From Bryobacteraceae bacterium (GTDB lineage Bacteria > Acidobacteriota > Terriglobia > Bryobacterales > Bryobacteraceae), in NCBI GenBank assembly GCA_030044325.1, contig JASHWA010000220.1, forward strand, positions 1 to 17,453: 17,453 nt of DNA, given 5' to 3'. This document shows, one piece after another, positions 5,761 to 14,900 of the stretch (positions are counted from its first letter, which is position 1; every line of letters starts with the position of its first letter). The notes below the pieces were generated by a model. The model saw nothing but the letters and a program-made list of their open reading frames with translations. It was not told the DNA's origin and ran no database searches. Position numbers and translations under genes: made by a program.

Positions 5761-8397
5761 ATGCTCTCACGAAAAGTCGTTCTGGTCGGATGGGACGCCG
5801 CGGACTGGAAGGTGATCCGCCCGCTCTCTCGCGCCGGCAAAATGCCCCACCTCGCCCGCCTCCTCGAACGCGGATCGAGCGCCCCGATCTCCACCCTCTA
5901 CCCTCCCCTCTCGCCCATGCTGTGGACCTCCATCGCCACCGGCAAGCGGCCCTTCAAGCATGGAATCCACGGCTTTTCCGAACCCTCGCCCGATGGAAGC
6001 GGCGTCCAGCCGGTCACCAATCTTTCCCGAACCTCGAAAGCCGTCTGGAACATTCTCCACCAGTCCCATCTGCACAGCATCGTCGTCGGCTGGTGGCCGA
6101 GCCATCCCGCCGAGCCGATCGACGGCGTCATGCTTTCCGATCACTTCCATCGCGCCCCCGGCCCGCTCGAAAACGGCTGGCCGCTCCGCGCCAATTCCGT
6201 CCATCCCCGGAAACTCGGAGCCACGCTCGCCGCCCTTCGCACCCATCCCGACGCGCTCACGCCTGAAATGGTCGAGCCCTTCGTTCCCTTCGCGTGCGAA
6301 ATCGATCAGGATCAGGACAAACGCCTGGGCGCGGTGCTCCGAACCATCGCCGAGTGCATGAGCATCCAATCCGCCGCGTTGTGGCTCATCCAAAACCGCC
6401 CGTGGGATTTTTTCGCCGTCTACTTCGACGCCATCGATCATTTCTCGCACGGCTTCATGCGCTACCATCCGCCCCGCCAGCCGTGGATCGCTGAAGCCGA
6501 TTTCCGTCTGTATTCGAACGTCGTTTCCGCAGCCTACGAGCTTCACGACCGCATGCTCGGAGCGCTGGTCGAAAAAGCCGGCGAAGACGCCATCGTGATG
6601 GTCGTCTCCGATCACGGCTTCCATCCCGATCATCTGCGCCCGGCATCCATTCCCGACATTCCCGCCGGACCCGCGGTCGAGCATCGCGACTTCGGCATCT
6701 TCGCCATCGCCGGTCCCGGAATTGAAAAAAGTCAACCTCTGTGCGGACCTTCCGTCCTCGACATCGCGCCCACCATCCTCGCCCTGTTCGGATTACCCGC
6801 GGGCGAGGACATGGACGGCCGCGTCTTGTCGCAGGCCCTCGCCGCCCCCGCGCCCGAACGCATTCCGAGTTGGGAGGACGTCGCCGGCGCCGACGGCCGC
6901 CATCCGCCCCACACGCGAATTGATCCCGTAGCCGCGCACGAGGCGCTCGAACGCATGATCGCGCTCGGTTATATCGAACGCCCCGGCCAGGATCGCGACA
7001 TCGCCGCCAGGCGCACCGTGCGTGAGCTGCGCTACAACCTCGCCGAATCGTATCAGGACGCCGGCCGCCATGCCGAAGCGCTCGAAATTCTGCGCGAGCT
7101 GTGCGCGGCCGGTCCGGACGAACAGCGCTTCGCCGTGCGGCGCTTCGTTTCGGCGCAGGCGCTCGCACACATCGATGAGATGCGTGAAATCGCCGCGTCG
7201 CCGCTTCAGCCGCTGGTGGCCGCATATCTGAACGCGCACATCGCCATCGCGGAGCGGCGCTATTCCGATGCCCTCAATACGCTCCAGCCGATCGCGCAGG
7301 CGAATCCGCAGCCGGCGCTGCTTCTTGAGATCGGCCGTCTGTTGCTGCGCTCCGGACGCCTGCGCGATGCCGCGCGCGTGTATCGCGCCGCGCTCGAGCT
7401 CGATCCCGATAGCGCCCAGGCGCACATCGGCCTGTGCCGCATCGCTTTGAAGCGGCGGAAATTCGCGGACGCCGCGCATTTCGCGCTGGGCGCTCTCGAG
7501 CGCGTCTATCGCGATCCCGCCTCGCATTTTCTGCTGGGCCGCGCCCTTGAAGGCGCCGGCGATTTCGATCGCGCCTCGGAAGCGTTCCGCGCCGCGCTCG
7601 CGCTCAATCCCAATTTTCCGGAAGCCCACCTGCGCCTCGCCGCGCTGCTCGAGCATCAAGGCGACGTCCAATCCGCGCGCAAGCACCGCCGCCTGGCGCA
7701 CCGCATGAAACGTACGCGCTCGGGGCATGACGCTCCCGCACCACCGCGCTCACCGGCGGCGCTCGATATCCCGGCGGGCGCCCGGCCACTCCGCCCAGCC
7801 CCGGCGGTGACGCCGCGGGCTCCCGGGGAGAGCGTCATCGTCGTCACCGGCCTGCCGCGCAGCGGAACCTCCATGCTGATGCAAATGCTCGCCGCCGCAG
7901 GCGTCCCGCTGCTCACCGACAGCCTCCGCCTCCCCGACCAAGACAATCCGCTCGGCTATTTCGAATTCGAGCCGGCCAAGAACCTGTTCAAAGATTCGCG
8001 CTGGCTCGCTCGTGCGCGCGGCCAAGCGGTGAAGATCGTCGCCGCACTGATGTTCGCCGTCCCTCAGACCGTCCCCTGCCGCGTGATCCTGTGCGAGCGT
8101 GATCTCGACGAGGTGCTCGATTCGCAGGAACGCATGCTCGCGCGAGCCAATCATGCCGCCACCACGCCCCTACACCGTCACAGGCTCAAAGCCGAATACG
8201 CCCGGACCATCGCGCGGCTCAAATCCAGGCTCGCGCGCCGCGCCGGAGATCAGGTGTTAACCATCGATTACAGCGAAGCGATTTCCAATCCGCTGCGCAC
8301 CGCCGAAAAACTGGCGCAATTCCTCGACGGACACCCCGACCCCGCGAAGATGGCGGCGGCAGTCGACCCTGCTCTCTATCGCAACCGCTCGCTCTGA
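5761..8397 (+). CDS. Fusion protein: alkaline-phosphatase-superfamily (type I phosphodiesterase) domain, TPR repeats, sulfotransferase-like P-loop domain
   Basis: An 878-residue protein with no signal peptide, so probably cytosolic. Residues about 5-365 form an alkaline-phosphatase-superfamily domain of the phosphodiesterase/nucleotide pyrophosphatase type: metal ligand D12 in VGWDAAD, likely nucleophile S51 in PPLSPMLW followed by IATGKRPFKHGI, D226 and H230 in FDAIDHFSH, D284-H285 in VVSDHGFHPD, and H308. The usual two-metal ligand set therefore appears complete. Residues about 421-655 are TPR helices (typical YRAALELDPDSAQAHIGLC and FRAALALNPNFPEAHLRLA). A Pro/Ala-rich linker (about 660-692) leads to a C-terminal domain with GLPRSGTS at 697-704, the 5'-phosphosulfate-binding loop of sulfotransferases, and CERDLDEVLDSQ resembling the 3'-phosphate-binding region. 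That last domain, about 187 residues, is shorter than usual. GAGG at 5746-5749 is a plausible ribosome-binding site. It converges on the regulator gene 39 bp away. Substrates are unknown. Confidence 0.85.
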   Translation: MLSRKVVLVGWDAADWKVIRPLSRAGKMPHLARLLERGSSAPISTLYPPLSPMLWTSIATGKRPFKHGIHGFSEPSPDGSGVQPVTNLSRTSKAVWNILHQSHLHSIVVGWWPSHPAEPIDGVMLSDHFHRAPGPLENGWPLRANSVHPRKLGATLAALRTHPDALTPEMVEPFVPFACEIDQDQDKRLGAVLRTIAECMSIQSAALWLIQNRPWDFFAVYFDAIDHFSHGFMRYHPPRQPWIAEADFRLYSNVVSAAYELHDRMLGALVEKAGEDAIVMVVSDHGFHPDHLRPASIPDIPAGPAVEHRDFGIFAIAGPGIEKSQPLCGPSVLDIAPTILALFGLPAGEDMDGRVLSQALAAPAPERIPSWEDVAGADGRHPPHTRIDPVAAHEALERMIALGYIERPGQDRDIAARRTVRELRYNLAESYQDAGRHAEALEILRELCAAGPDEQRFAVRRFVSAQALAHIDEMREIAASPLQPLVAAYLNAHIAIAERRYSDALNTLQPIAQANPQPALLLEIGRLLLRSGRLRDAARVYRAALELDPDSAQAHIGLCRIALKRRKFADAAHFALGALERVYRDPASHFLLGRALEGAGDFDRASEAFRAALALNPNFPEAHLRLAALLEHQGDVQSARKHRRLAHRMKRTRSGHDAPAPPRSPAALDIPAGARPLRPAPAVTPRAPGESVIVVTGLPRSGTSMLMQMLAAAGVPLLTDSLRLPDQDNPLGYFEFEPAKNLFKDSRWLARARGQAVKIVAALMFAVPQTVPCRVILCERDLDEVLDSQERMLARANHAATTPLHRHRLKAEYARTIARLKSRLARRAGDQVLTIDYSEAISNPLRTAEKLAQFLDGHPDPAKMAAAVDPALYRNRSL

Positions 8398-8424
8398 CAA
8401 CGGCGCCCTGTCGAAAAATCGCGC

Positions 8425-8442
8425 CCAATCAAACGATCAATC
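8425..8442 (+). repeat. 18-bp imperfect direct repeat, copy 1
   Basis: CCAATCAAACGATCAATC, matching the copy at 9325-9342 at 16 of 18 positions. It overlaps the last codons of the minus-strand regulator gene, and runs into an inverted repeat CAATCG/CGATTG (8438-8451). The two copies bracket the regulator gene. Confidence 0.4.
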
Positions 8443-9135
8443 GTGCGATTGCACCGTCTCACCGTTCTTCACCGTCTCCGCAACCGACCCTTCAAGCGCG
8501 ATTCGCACCAACTGGCTCCTGGTTTTCACGCCGGCCTTGCTGAATAACCGCTGCACGACGTTCTTCACCGAGCTCTCCGAAAGTCCGATCTTCTCGCCAA
8601 TCTTTCGATTCGACATTCCGCCAACGATCCCCGTCAGCACCTGCCGCTCGCGCTCATCGAGCGGTGCGCCATGCAGATTTCCGTCCAGCTTGGGATAACG
8701 ATCCACCAGTTCATCCGCCAGTAGCTGAACCACTTTGGGATCGATCCACACTTCGCCTTCCCAAACCTGCCGAATCGCGTGCAGCAGTCGGTCCGGCGCT
8801 TCCGATTTCAAGAAAATCCCCGACGCTCCGAGCTTCAGCGCCAGCGCGGACTTGCGCGCGTCGAGCGAGCCGGCGATGATCAGAACTCGCCCCTGATATC
8901 CGGCCGCGCGCGCCGCGGAAATGAAATCGCCGTTCGGCGATACGTCGAAATCGAGCAGGATCAGGTCGATGGGCGTGTGCGCAAGTATCGCCAGCGCTTC
9001 GGCCGAAGTGCCGCATTCGCCCGCGACTTCAAAGCCAGGTTGCGAAGCGAGCAATCTCCCCAGGCTCGCGCGAAACAGGCTCAATGAGTCCAGGATGATC
9101 AGCCGGATGGGACGCTCGTCGGTTGTATCGTTCAT
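8437..9135 (-). CDS. NarL/LuxR-family response regulator with an atypical receiver domain
   Basis: A 232-residue protein from the ATG at 9135. Residues about 10-125 form a receiver domain: D16, the likely phospho-acceptor D62 in DLILLD, and K110 in GIFLK are present. The second acidic residue of the usual DD pair is S17 (DSLSLFR), and the conserved Thr/Ser after strand 4 is A88 (LIIAGS). Phosphorylation-dependent switching may therefore be altered. Residues about 159-214 are a LuxR-type helix-turn-helix (LDERERQVLTGIVGGMSNRKIGEKIG, then SSVKNVVQRLFSKAGVKTR), so it should bind DNA as a dimer. A GTG at 9222 is in frame and would add 29 residues; I prefer 9135 because receiver domains start a few residues before the first strand, though neither start has a strong ribosome-binding site. 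No histidine kinase is adjacent. It is divergent from the efflux operon, a common arrangement for a local regulator; that link is inference. Confidence 0.88.
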   Translation of the reverse strand: MNDTTDERPIRLIILDSLSLFRASLGRLLASQPGFEVAGECGTSAEALAILAHTPIDLILLDFDVSPNGDFISAARAAGYQGRVLIIAGSLDARKSALALKLGASGIFLKSEAPDRLLHAIRQVWEGEVWIDPKVVQLLADELVDRYPKLDGNLHGAPLDERERQVLTGIVGGMSNRKIGEKIGLSESSVKNVVQRLFSKAGVKTRSQLVRIALEGSVAETVKNGETVQSHD

Positions 9136-9448
9136 CGCCGGGTGTGAAGGCGCCGCGAATTCGGCCGCGGGTCGCGGAGTAGATTCGACCGCGCAGCGCG
9201 AACTGAATTCGAAGTGACGCACTTTGAATCAATCCTAAACGGGATCGCCCACCGCGCAAGTGGTTTTGTCCGGAAGATTGCCGGGAGCGCCTGAAAGAAT
9301 GACGACGCTCCTCGCACAATCTTGCCAATCAAACGGTCGATCAAAAGAACTCACGCGATGGACACAAGAAGGATGGCTTCAGCGTGGTGGTGCGGGTATC
9401 TTGAGAGTCTGCCCGATCGTCTTTCCGGCATGCGCGGATTTTCCGCTT
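9136..9448. other. Divergent intergenic region between response regulator and efflux operon
   Basis: These 313 bp separate two divergent start codons and must contain the control region of at least the efflux operon. Both flanking reading frames extend into it (GTG at 9222 on the minus strand, GTG at 9260 on the plus strand), but the added residues look non-coding. I found no clear -35/-10 pair. The only distinctive element is the 18-bp repeat at 9325-9342. Confidence 0.55.
9325..9342 (+). repeat. 18-bp imperfect direct repeat, copy 2 (possible operator)
   Basis: CCAATCAAACGGTCGATC, differing from the copy at 8425-8442 at two positions. It lies 107 bp upstream of the efflux operon start, where a regulator-binding site could sit. 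That it is an operator is inference; there is no direct evidence of binding. Confidence 0.35.
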
Positions 9449-10759
9449 ATGAACGTGAACCCAATCATCGCCGCTTCTGAAACCGTCACGCGCGCGTCGA
9501 GGCTCGCATGTCGCGCGCTTTCGGCCGCGATCTTGCTCAGCGCGACACTCTCCGCTCAGACCGCTCTCACCTGGCAGCAGGTCGAACAAAAATTCAAAGC
9601 CTCCAACCCCACCCTCAAGGCCGCCCAGCTCAACATCGACGAATCGCGCGCCGAGGAGATCACCGCGTTCCTGCGCCCCAATCCCGATTTCACCCTCAGC
9701 GCCGATGGCACCCAGTTAACCCCCTATCACGGCGTCTATCAGCCCTTCACCGGCACGCAGGTTTCCCCCAACATCAGTTATCTGCACGAGCGCGATCACA
9801 AGCGTGAGCTGCGCCGCGACACCCAAAAAGAGACCACCGCGATCACCGCATCGCAGTACCTCGATCAGATGCGTAACCTGATCTTCACTTTGCGCAGCGC
9901 CTTCGTCCAGACGCTTCAATCCAAAGCCGTGCTCGAAAATGCGCGCGAAAATCTGTCCTATTGGGATCGCGAGCTCGATGTGAATCGCCTGCGCTTCAAG
10001 GCCGGCGATCTCGCGCAGGTCGATCTCAACCGCCTCGAGCTCCAGCGCGCGCAGTTCGAATCGGATTATGAAACCGCCATCGTGAATCTGCGCACCTCGA
10101 AGATCCAGTTATTGATGCTGCTCGACGAGCGCACCCCCGTCGAGCAGTTCGACGTTACCGGCCCGTTCACTTTCGGTGAAGCCCTCAAGCCGCTCGAGGA
10201 GTACCGCAACGTCGCGCTCGAAGCCCGCCCCGATCTGCGCGCCGCAGTCCAGAACGTCGAGCTGGCTCAATTGAATTACAAGCTCGCCGTCGCCAACGGA
10301 TCCACCGATCCGACCTATAGCGTGTGGTGGACGCACAATCCGTCCTTCAACAATCCCAACGATTTTAATACCATCGGCGCCAGCGTCAGCATCCCGCTGC
10401 GCATCTTCGACCGCAACCAGGGCGAGAAGGCGCGCACCCAGATCGACATCGGACGCAATGAAAAATTGAGCGACGCCGCCAAGGCGCAGGTGTTTAACGA
10501 CGTCGATTCCGCCTATTACACCCTGGTGCAGAACATCAATCTGCTGCTGCCCTACAAGACCCGCTATCTTCCGCTCGCCATCGACGTCCGCGACCGCATG
10601 TCGTTTTCCTTCCGCAATGGCGGCGCCTCGCTGCTCGATTTTCTGGACGCCGAGAAATCCTATCGCGATACGCGCCTTGCGTATCTGAACCTGATTGGCT
10701 CGTACATGACCGCCGCGGCGCAGTTGAACCTCGCCGCGGGCCGGGAGGTGATCGAATGA
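9449..10759 (+). CDS. TolC-family outer membrane efflux protein
   Basis: A 436-residue protein, typical of the family. The signal peptide spans about 1-37 (ACRALSAAILLSATLSA before QTALTW). The mature part shows the twofold pattern of outer membrane efflux proteins: LTWQQVEQKFKASNPTLKAAQ at the start, long Ala/Leu/Gln/Glu-rich coiled-coil helices, RFKAGDLAQVDLNRLELQRAQ in the first half and its counterpart FRNGGASLLDFLDAEKSYRDTRLAYL in the second. It would form the trimeric channel through the outer membrane for the pump encoded downstream. No lipobox is seen, unlike many relatives. I chose the ATG at 9449 because it gives a normal signal peptide; an in-frame GTG at 9260 would place 63 unlikely residues before it. 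The ribosome-binding site is weak. Its stop overlaps the next start (ATGA), so translation is coupled. Confidence 0.93.
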   Translation: MNVNPIIAASETVTRASRLACRALSAAILLSATLSAQTALTWQQVEQKFKASNPTLKAAQLNIDESRAEEITAFLRPNPDFTLSADGTQLTPYHGVYQPFTGTQVSPNISYLHERDHKRELRRDTQKETTAITASQYLDQMRNLIFTLRSAFVQTLQSKAVLENARENLSYWDRELDVNRLRFKAGDLAQVDLNRLELQRAQFESDYETAIVNLRTSKIQLLMLLDERTPVEQFDVTGPFTFGEALKPLEEYRNVALEARPDLRAAVQNVELAQLNYKLAVANGSTDPTYSVWWTHNPSFNNPNDFNTIGASVSIPLRIFDRNQGEKARTQIDIGRNEKLSDAAKAQVFNDVDSAYYTLVQNINLLLPYKTRYLPLAIDVRDRMSFSFRNGGASLLDFLDAEKSYRDTRLAYLNLIGSYMTAAAQLNLAAGREVIE

Positions 10760-11898
10760 GACGTCTATTGGCGGTGGCCGCGATTGTCGCGGCCGGATTC
10801 GGAATGAGCGCTTGCGAACGCAAGGTATCGGCGCAGGATCACGGCGGCGCGTCCGGAACCGGTCCCGTGCCCACCGCCGTCCGCCCGGAAATGGACGCGA
10901 ATAACTTCAAAATCGACCACCCCGATCGATTCCCCCTGGCCACCGCGGGCGAGCACGTCGCCGCGCCCGAGCTCAATGTCACCGGTGTCGTCAATCCCGA
11001 CGTCTCGCGCCAGGTTCCCGTGCCCTCGCTTGCAACCGGGCGCGTCGTCGAAATCGACGCGCGCCTGGGCGACGAAGTCAAAAAGGGCCAGCTCCTGTTT
11101 AAAGTTCACAGCCAGGATATCGCCGGCGCCTACTCCAACTACCGCCAGGCCATCAAGAATGAAGAGCTGACCAAGATCCAACTGGAGCGCGCCAAGCTTT
11201 TGTACGAGCACGGCGCCGTCCCCAAAAGCGCCCTCGAAATAGCGCAGAACGCCGAAGACGACAACGTGATCGTGGTCGAAACGACCAAGGAAAATCTCAC
11301 CGTTTTGGGCGTCGATCCCGATCATCCCAGCGGAATCGTCAACGTCTACGCGCCCGTCGGGGGGGTGATCACGGATCAGGAAATCACCAACCAGGCCGGC
11401 GTGCAGGCGCTCACGCCGCCCAATCCGTTCACCATTTCCGATATGTCCCACGTCTGGATCGTGTGCGACGTCTGGGAAAACAATATGTCCCAGGTGCGCA
11501 GCGGCGAGTTCGCCGATATTCACCTGGCCGCCTATCCCAATCGCGTATTAAAAGGACGCATCAGCAATATTCTGCCCATCGTCGATCCCAATATCCGCAC
11601 CGCCAAAGTCCGCATTGAAGTCGAAAATCCCGGATTGATGCGCCTGGGAATGTTCGTGACCGCGACCTTCCACGGCCTCAGCTCGGAAAAACGCACCACC
11701 GTTCCCGCCGCCGCGATCCTTCATCTGCACGATCGCGAATGGGTCTACACGCCTCTCGGCAACGGCCATTTCCGCCGTCAGGAAGTGGTCGCCGGAAACA
11801 TGCTGCCCGGAAACATGCAGGAAGTGACTTCGGGCTTGAAACCCGGCGACCAGGTGATCGCCGACGCCCTGGTATTTCAGAACACGGTGGAGCAGTAA
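10756..11898 (+). CDS. RND efflux membrane-fusion (periplasmic adaptor) lipoprotein, CusB/CzcB type
   Basis: A 380-residue adaptor protein. The N-terminus is a lipoprotein signal with lipobox GMSAC, so C20 would be lipidated and hold the protein to the inner membrane. The lipoyl/barrel-sandwich half-motifs are visible (VPVPSLATGRVVEIDARLGDEVKKGQLLFKV and NVYAPVGGVITDQEIT), flanking an alpha-hairpin (ELTKIQLERAKLLYEHGAVPKSALEIAQ). Beta-barrel and membrane-proximal parts follow (MSHVWIVCDVWENNMSQVR, LKGRISNILPIVDPNIRTAKVRIEV, VPAAAILHLHDREWVY). It links the RND permease to the outer-membrane channel. The ribosome-binding site GGGAGGTGAT (10743-10752) is nearly a perfect match to the 16S rRNA end. 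It overlaps the channel gene by 4 bp and is 3 bp from the permease gene. The N-terminal stretch is not methionine-rich as in CusB. Confidence 0.94.
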   Translation: MRRLLAVAAIVAAGFGMSACERKVSAQDHGGASGTGPVPTAVRPEMDANNFKIDHPDRFPLATAGEHVAAPELNVTGVVNPDVSRQVPVPSLATGRVVEIDARLGDEVKKGQLLFKVHSQDIAGAYSNYRQAIKNEELTKIQLERAKLLYEHGAVPKSALEIAQNAEDDNVIVVETTKENLTVLGVDPDHPSGIVNVYAPVGGVITDQEITNQAGVQALTPPNPFTISDMSHVWIVCDVWENNMSQVRSGEFADIHLAAYPNRVLKGRISNILPIVDPNIRTAKVRIEVENPGLMRLGMFVTATFHGLSSEKRTTVPAAAILHLHDREWVYTPLGNGHFRRQEVVAGNMLPGNMQEVTSGLKPGDQVIADALVFQNTVEQ

Positions 11899-11901
11899 CG
11901 C

Positions 11902-14900
11902 ATGATCCAGCGAGTTGTCGATTTTGCGCTGCACAATCGGCTGTTTGTCATTGCCGTCACGATTCTGCTGGTGATCGGCGGCGGCGTCGCTTTCCACCTG
12001 CTCCCCATCGACGCCTATCCCGACGTCGCCAACAACTACGTCGAAGTGCTGGCGCAATGGCCGGGAATTTCGGCCGAGCAGGTCGAACAGCAGGTGACCA
12101 TCCCCATGGAAATCATCATGGCCGGAATGCCCGGAATCGTCAGCCTGCGCTCCTTCTCGCTGTTCGGCCTTTCCGACGTGCAGCTTGTTTTTGAAGACGG
12201 CACTTCCAACTTCGAAAATCGCGAGCGCGTGCTCGAAAGAATGTCGATGGTGACCCTCCCGCCCAACGTGTCGCCGCAGCTCGGCACCGATTGGAGCCCC
12301 GCCGGCCAGATCTATTTCTATACGCTCGAAAACAGCAACCCCGCCTACGACGTCATGGAGCTCAAATCCATCGAGGACTGGGTCGTCGAGAAAAATCTGA
12401 AATCGGTTCCCGGTATCGTCGACGTGGCCAGCTTCGGCGGGCCCACCCGCGAATACCAGGTGCGCCTCGATCCCGATAAGCTCATTTCCTACGGCCTGAG
12501 CATCGCCCAGGTGGAGCAGCAGCTCACCAACAACAACGCCAACGGCGGAGGAAGCTTCATCGAGGCCGGCGACCAGCAGATCAACATTCGCGAAGTCGGC
12601 CTGGTGCGCGACGTTCGCGATATCGAAAACACCGTCCTGATCGCCAAAAACGGTACGCCCCTGCACGTCAAAGACATCGCCGTCGTTTCCCAGGGACCCA
12701 AGATCCGTCTGGGCCAGTTCGGACGCGCCACGCGCACGCCCGATGGCTCGCTCGTCGACAACGACGACGTGGTTTCCGGAATCGCCCTCCTGCGTAAGGG
12801 CGAGGACGCCGATCCCGTGCTCAAAGCTCTGCACGAAAAAGTGAAGGAGATGAACGACCACATCCTTCCCCCCGGCGTGAAGCTGGTTCCCTTCATCGAT
12901 CGCAGCGACCTGGTCGCGTTCACCACCGACACCGTCCTGCACAACCTCACCGAAGGCTTCATTCTGGTCGTCGTCGTGCTGATGCTGTTCCTCGGCAATG
13001 TCCGCGGCGCGCTCATCGTCGCGCTGACCATCCCCTTTTCGCTGCTGTTCGCATCGATTCTTCTCCAGGCCAATCACATTCCCGCGAACCTGCTGTCGCT
13101 CGGCGCGCTCGATTTCGGAATGGTGGTGGACGGCGCGGTGGTCATGGTCGAAAATATCGTGCGCCATCTTTCGCGCCACGAGAATCGCGACATGTCCATC
13201 ATGGAGCGCATCAAGGCCGCCGCCCATGAAGTCGAACGGCCCGTGTTCTACGCCATCACCATCATTATTACTGCGTACCTGCCCATCTTCACGCTGCAAC
13301 AGGTGGAAGGCCGCCTGTTCCGGCCCATGGCGTGGACCGTCGCGTTCGCCCTGCTCGGCGCGGTGCTGTTTTCGATCACCATCGCTCCCGTGCTCGCCAG
13401 CATCTTTTACAAGAAAGAAACGCGCGAATGGCACAATCCCGTGGTCACCGGCCTCACCTGGCTCTATCGCCACGCAGTCACCTGGACCGTGCGTCATCAC
13501 TGGGCCATGGTCGGCGTCTGCCTCGCCTCTTTGTTCGGGATGTGGTGGCTGTTGCAGGGCGAGCGCATCGGATCGGAATTTCTGCCCCACCTCGATGAAG
13601 GCGCGCTGTGGGTGCGCGGCACCCTCGCCGCAAGCGCCGGGCCCACCGAAGGCATCCGCGTGTCGAATGAAGCGCGCCGCCTGCTGTGCTCCTGGCCCGA
13701 AGTGACCGAGTGCACCAGCCAGACCGGCCGTCCCGACGACGCCACCGACCACACCAGCTTCTTCAATACCGAATACTTCGTCGGATTGAAGCCCGCCAAG
13801 GAATGGCGCCCCGCCTTCCATCGCAATAAAGACGAGCTGATCGCGGCCATGAACAAGGAGCTCGAAAAGATTCCCGGCGTGGTGTGGGGATTCTCGCAGC
13901 CCATCGAAGACAACATGGAAGAGGCCATCAGCGGCGTCAAAGGCGAGCTTTCCGCCAAAATTTACGGCGACGATCTCCACGTGCTCGAATCCAAAGCCGA
14001 CGAGATCCGCAACATCATGGCCGGCGTCCGCGGAATCACCGATCTCGGCGTGTTTCGCGTCACCGGCCAGCCCACCGAAAATTTCATCGTCGATCGCGAC
14101 GCGGCCGCCCGCTATCAGATCAACGTCGCCGACGTGCAGGACGCCATCAACACCGCGGTCGGCGGCAACGCCCTCACCCAGGTCTTGCAGGGCGAAGCGC
14201 GCTACGACCTGGTCCTGCGCTATCTTCCGCAATTTCGCAACACGCGCGAGGCCATCGAAAACATCCGCCTGCTCGCGCCCACCGGGGAGCGTGTTTCGCT
14301 CGCCCAGCTTTGCAGAATCGAGGAGCGCGACGAAGGTTCCGAAATCTATCGCCAGGGCAACCAGCGCTACGTCGCCATCAAGTACAGCGTCCGCGATCGC
14401 GACCTCGGCGGCGCGGTGCGCGAGGCCATCGATAAAGTCAGCTCCGGCGTCAAGCTCCCGCGCGGCTACCACGTGACCTGGGAAGGCGAATACGACAGCG
14501 AAGTCCGCGCCGAAGCGCGTCTGTTGATCATCGTTCCGCTCAGCGTCTTTTTCATCTTCCTGATCATCTACGGCGCCTTCGGATCGGCCAAGTGGGCTAC
14601 GCTCCTGCTGGTCAACGTCTTTGTTTCGCGCCTCGGCGGGCTGCTCGCGCTGTATGTCACCGGCACGCATTTCAGCGTCTCGTCCGGTGTCGGATTCATG
14701 GCGCTGTTCGGCGCATCCGTGCAAACCGGACTGGTCATGGTCGAATACATCAACCAGTTGCGCGCCCGCGGAATGCCCGTGATGGACGCAGCCATCGAAG
14801 GCGCCGTCCGCCGCCTCCGGCCCATCATGATGACCATGCTGGTCGCCACCCTCGGCCTGCTCCCCGCCGCCACTTCGCACGCCATCGGATCGGATTCCCA

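Noticed and set aside
9260..9448. An in-frame extension giving the TolC-like protein 63 more N-terminal residues
   Set aside because: It would bury the signal peptide, and the added residues look non-coding.
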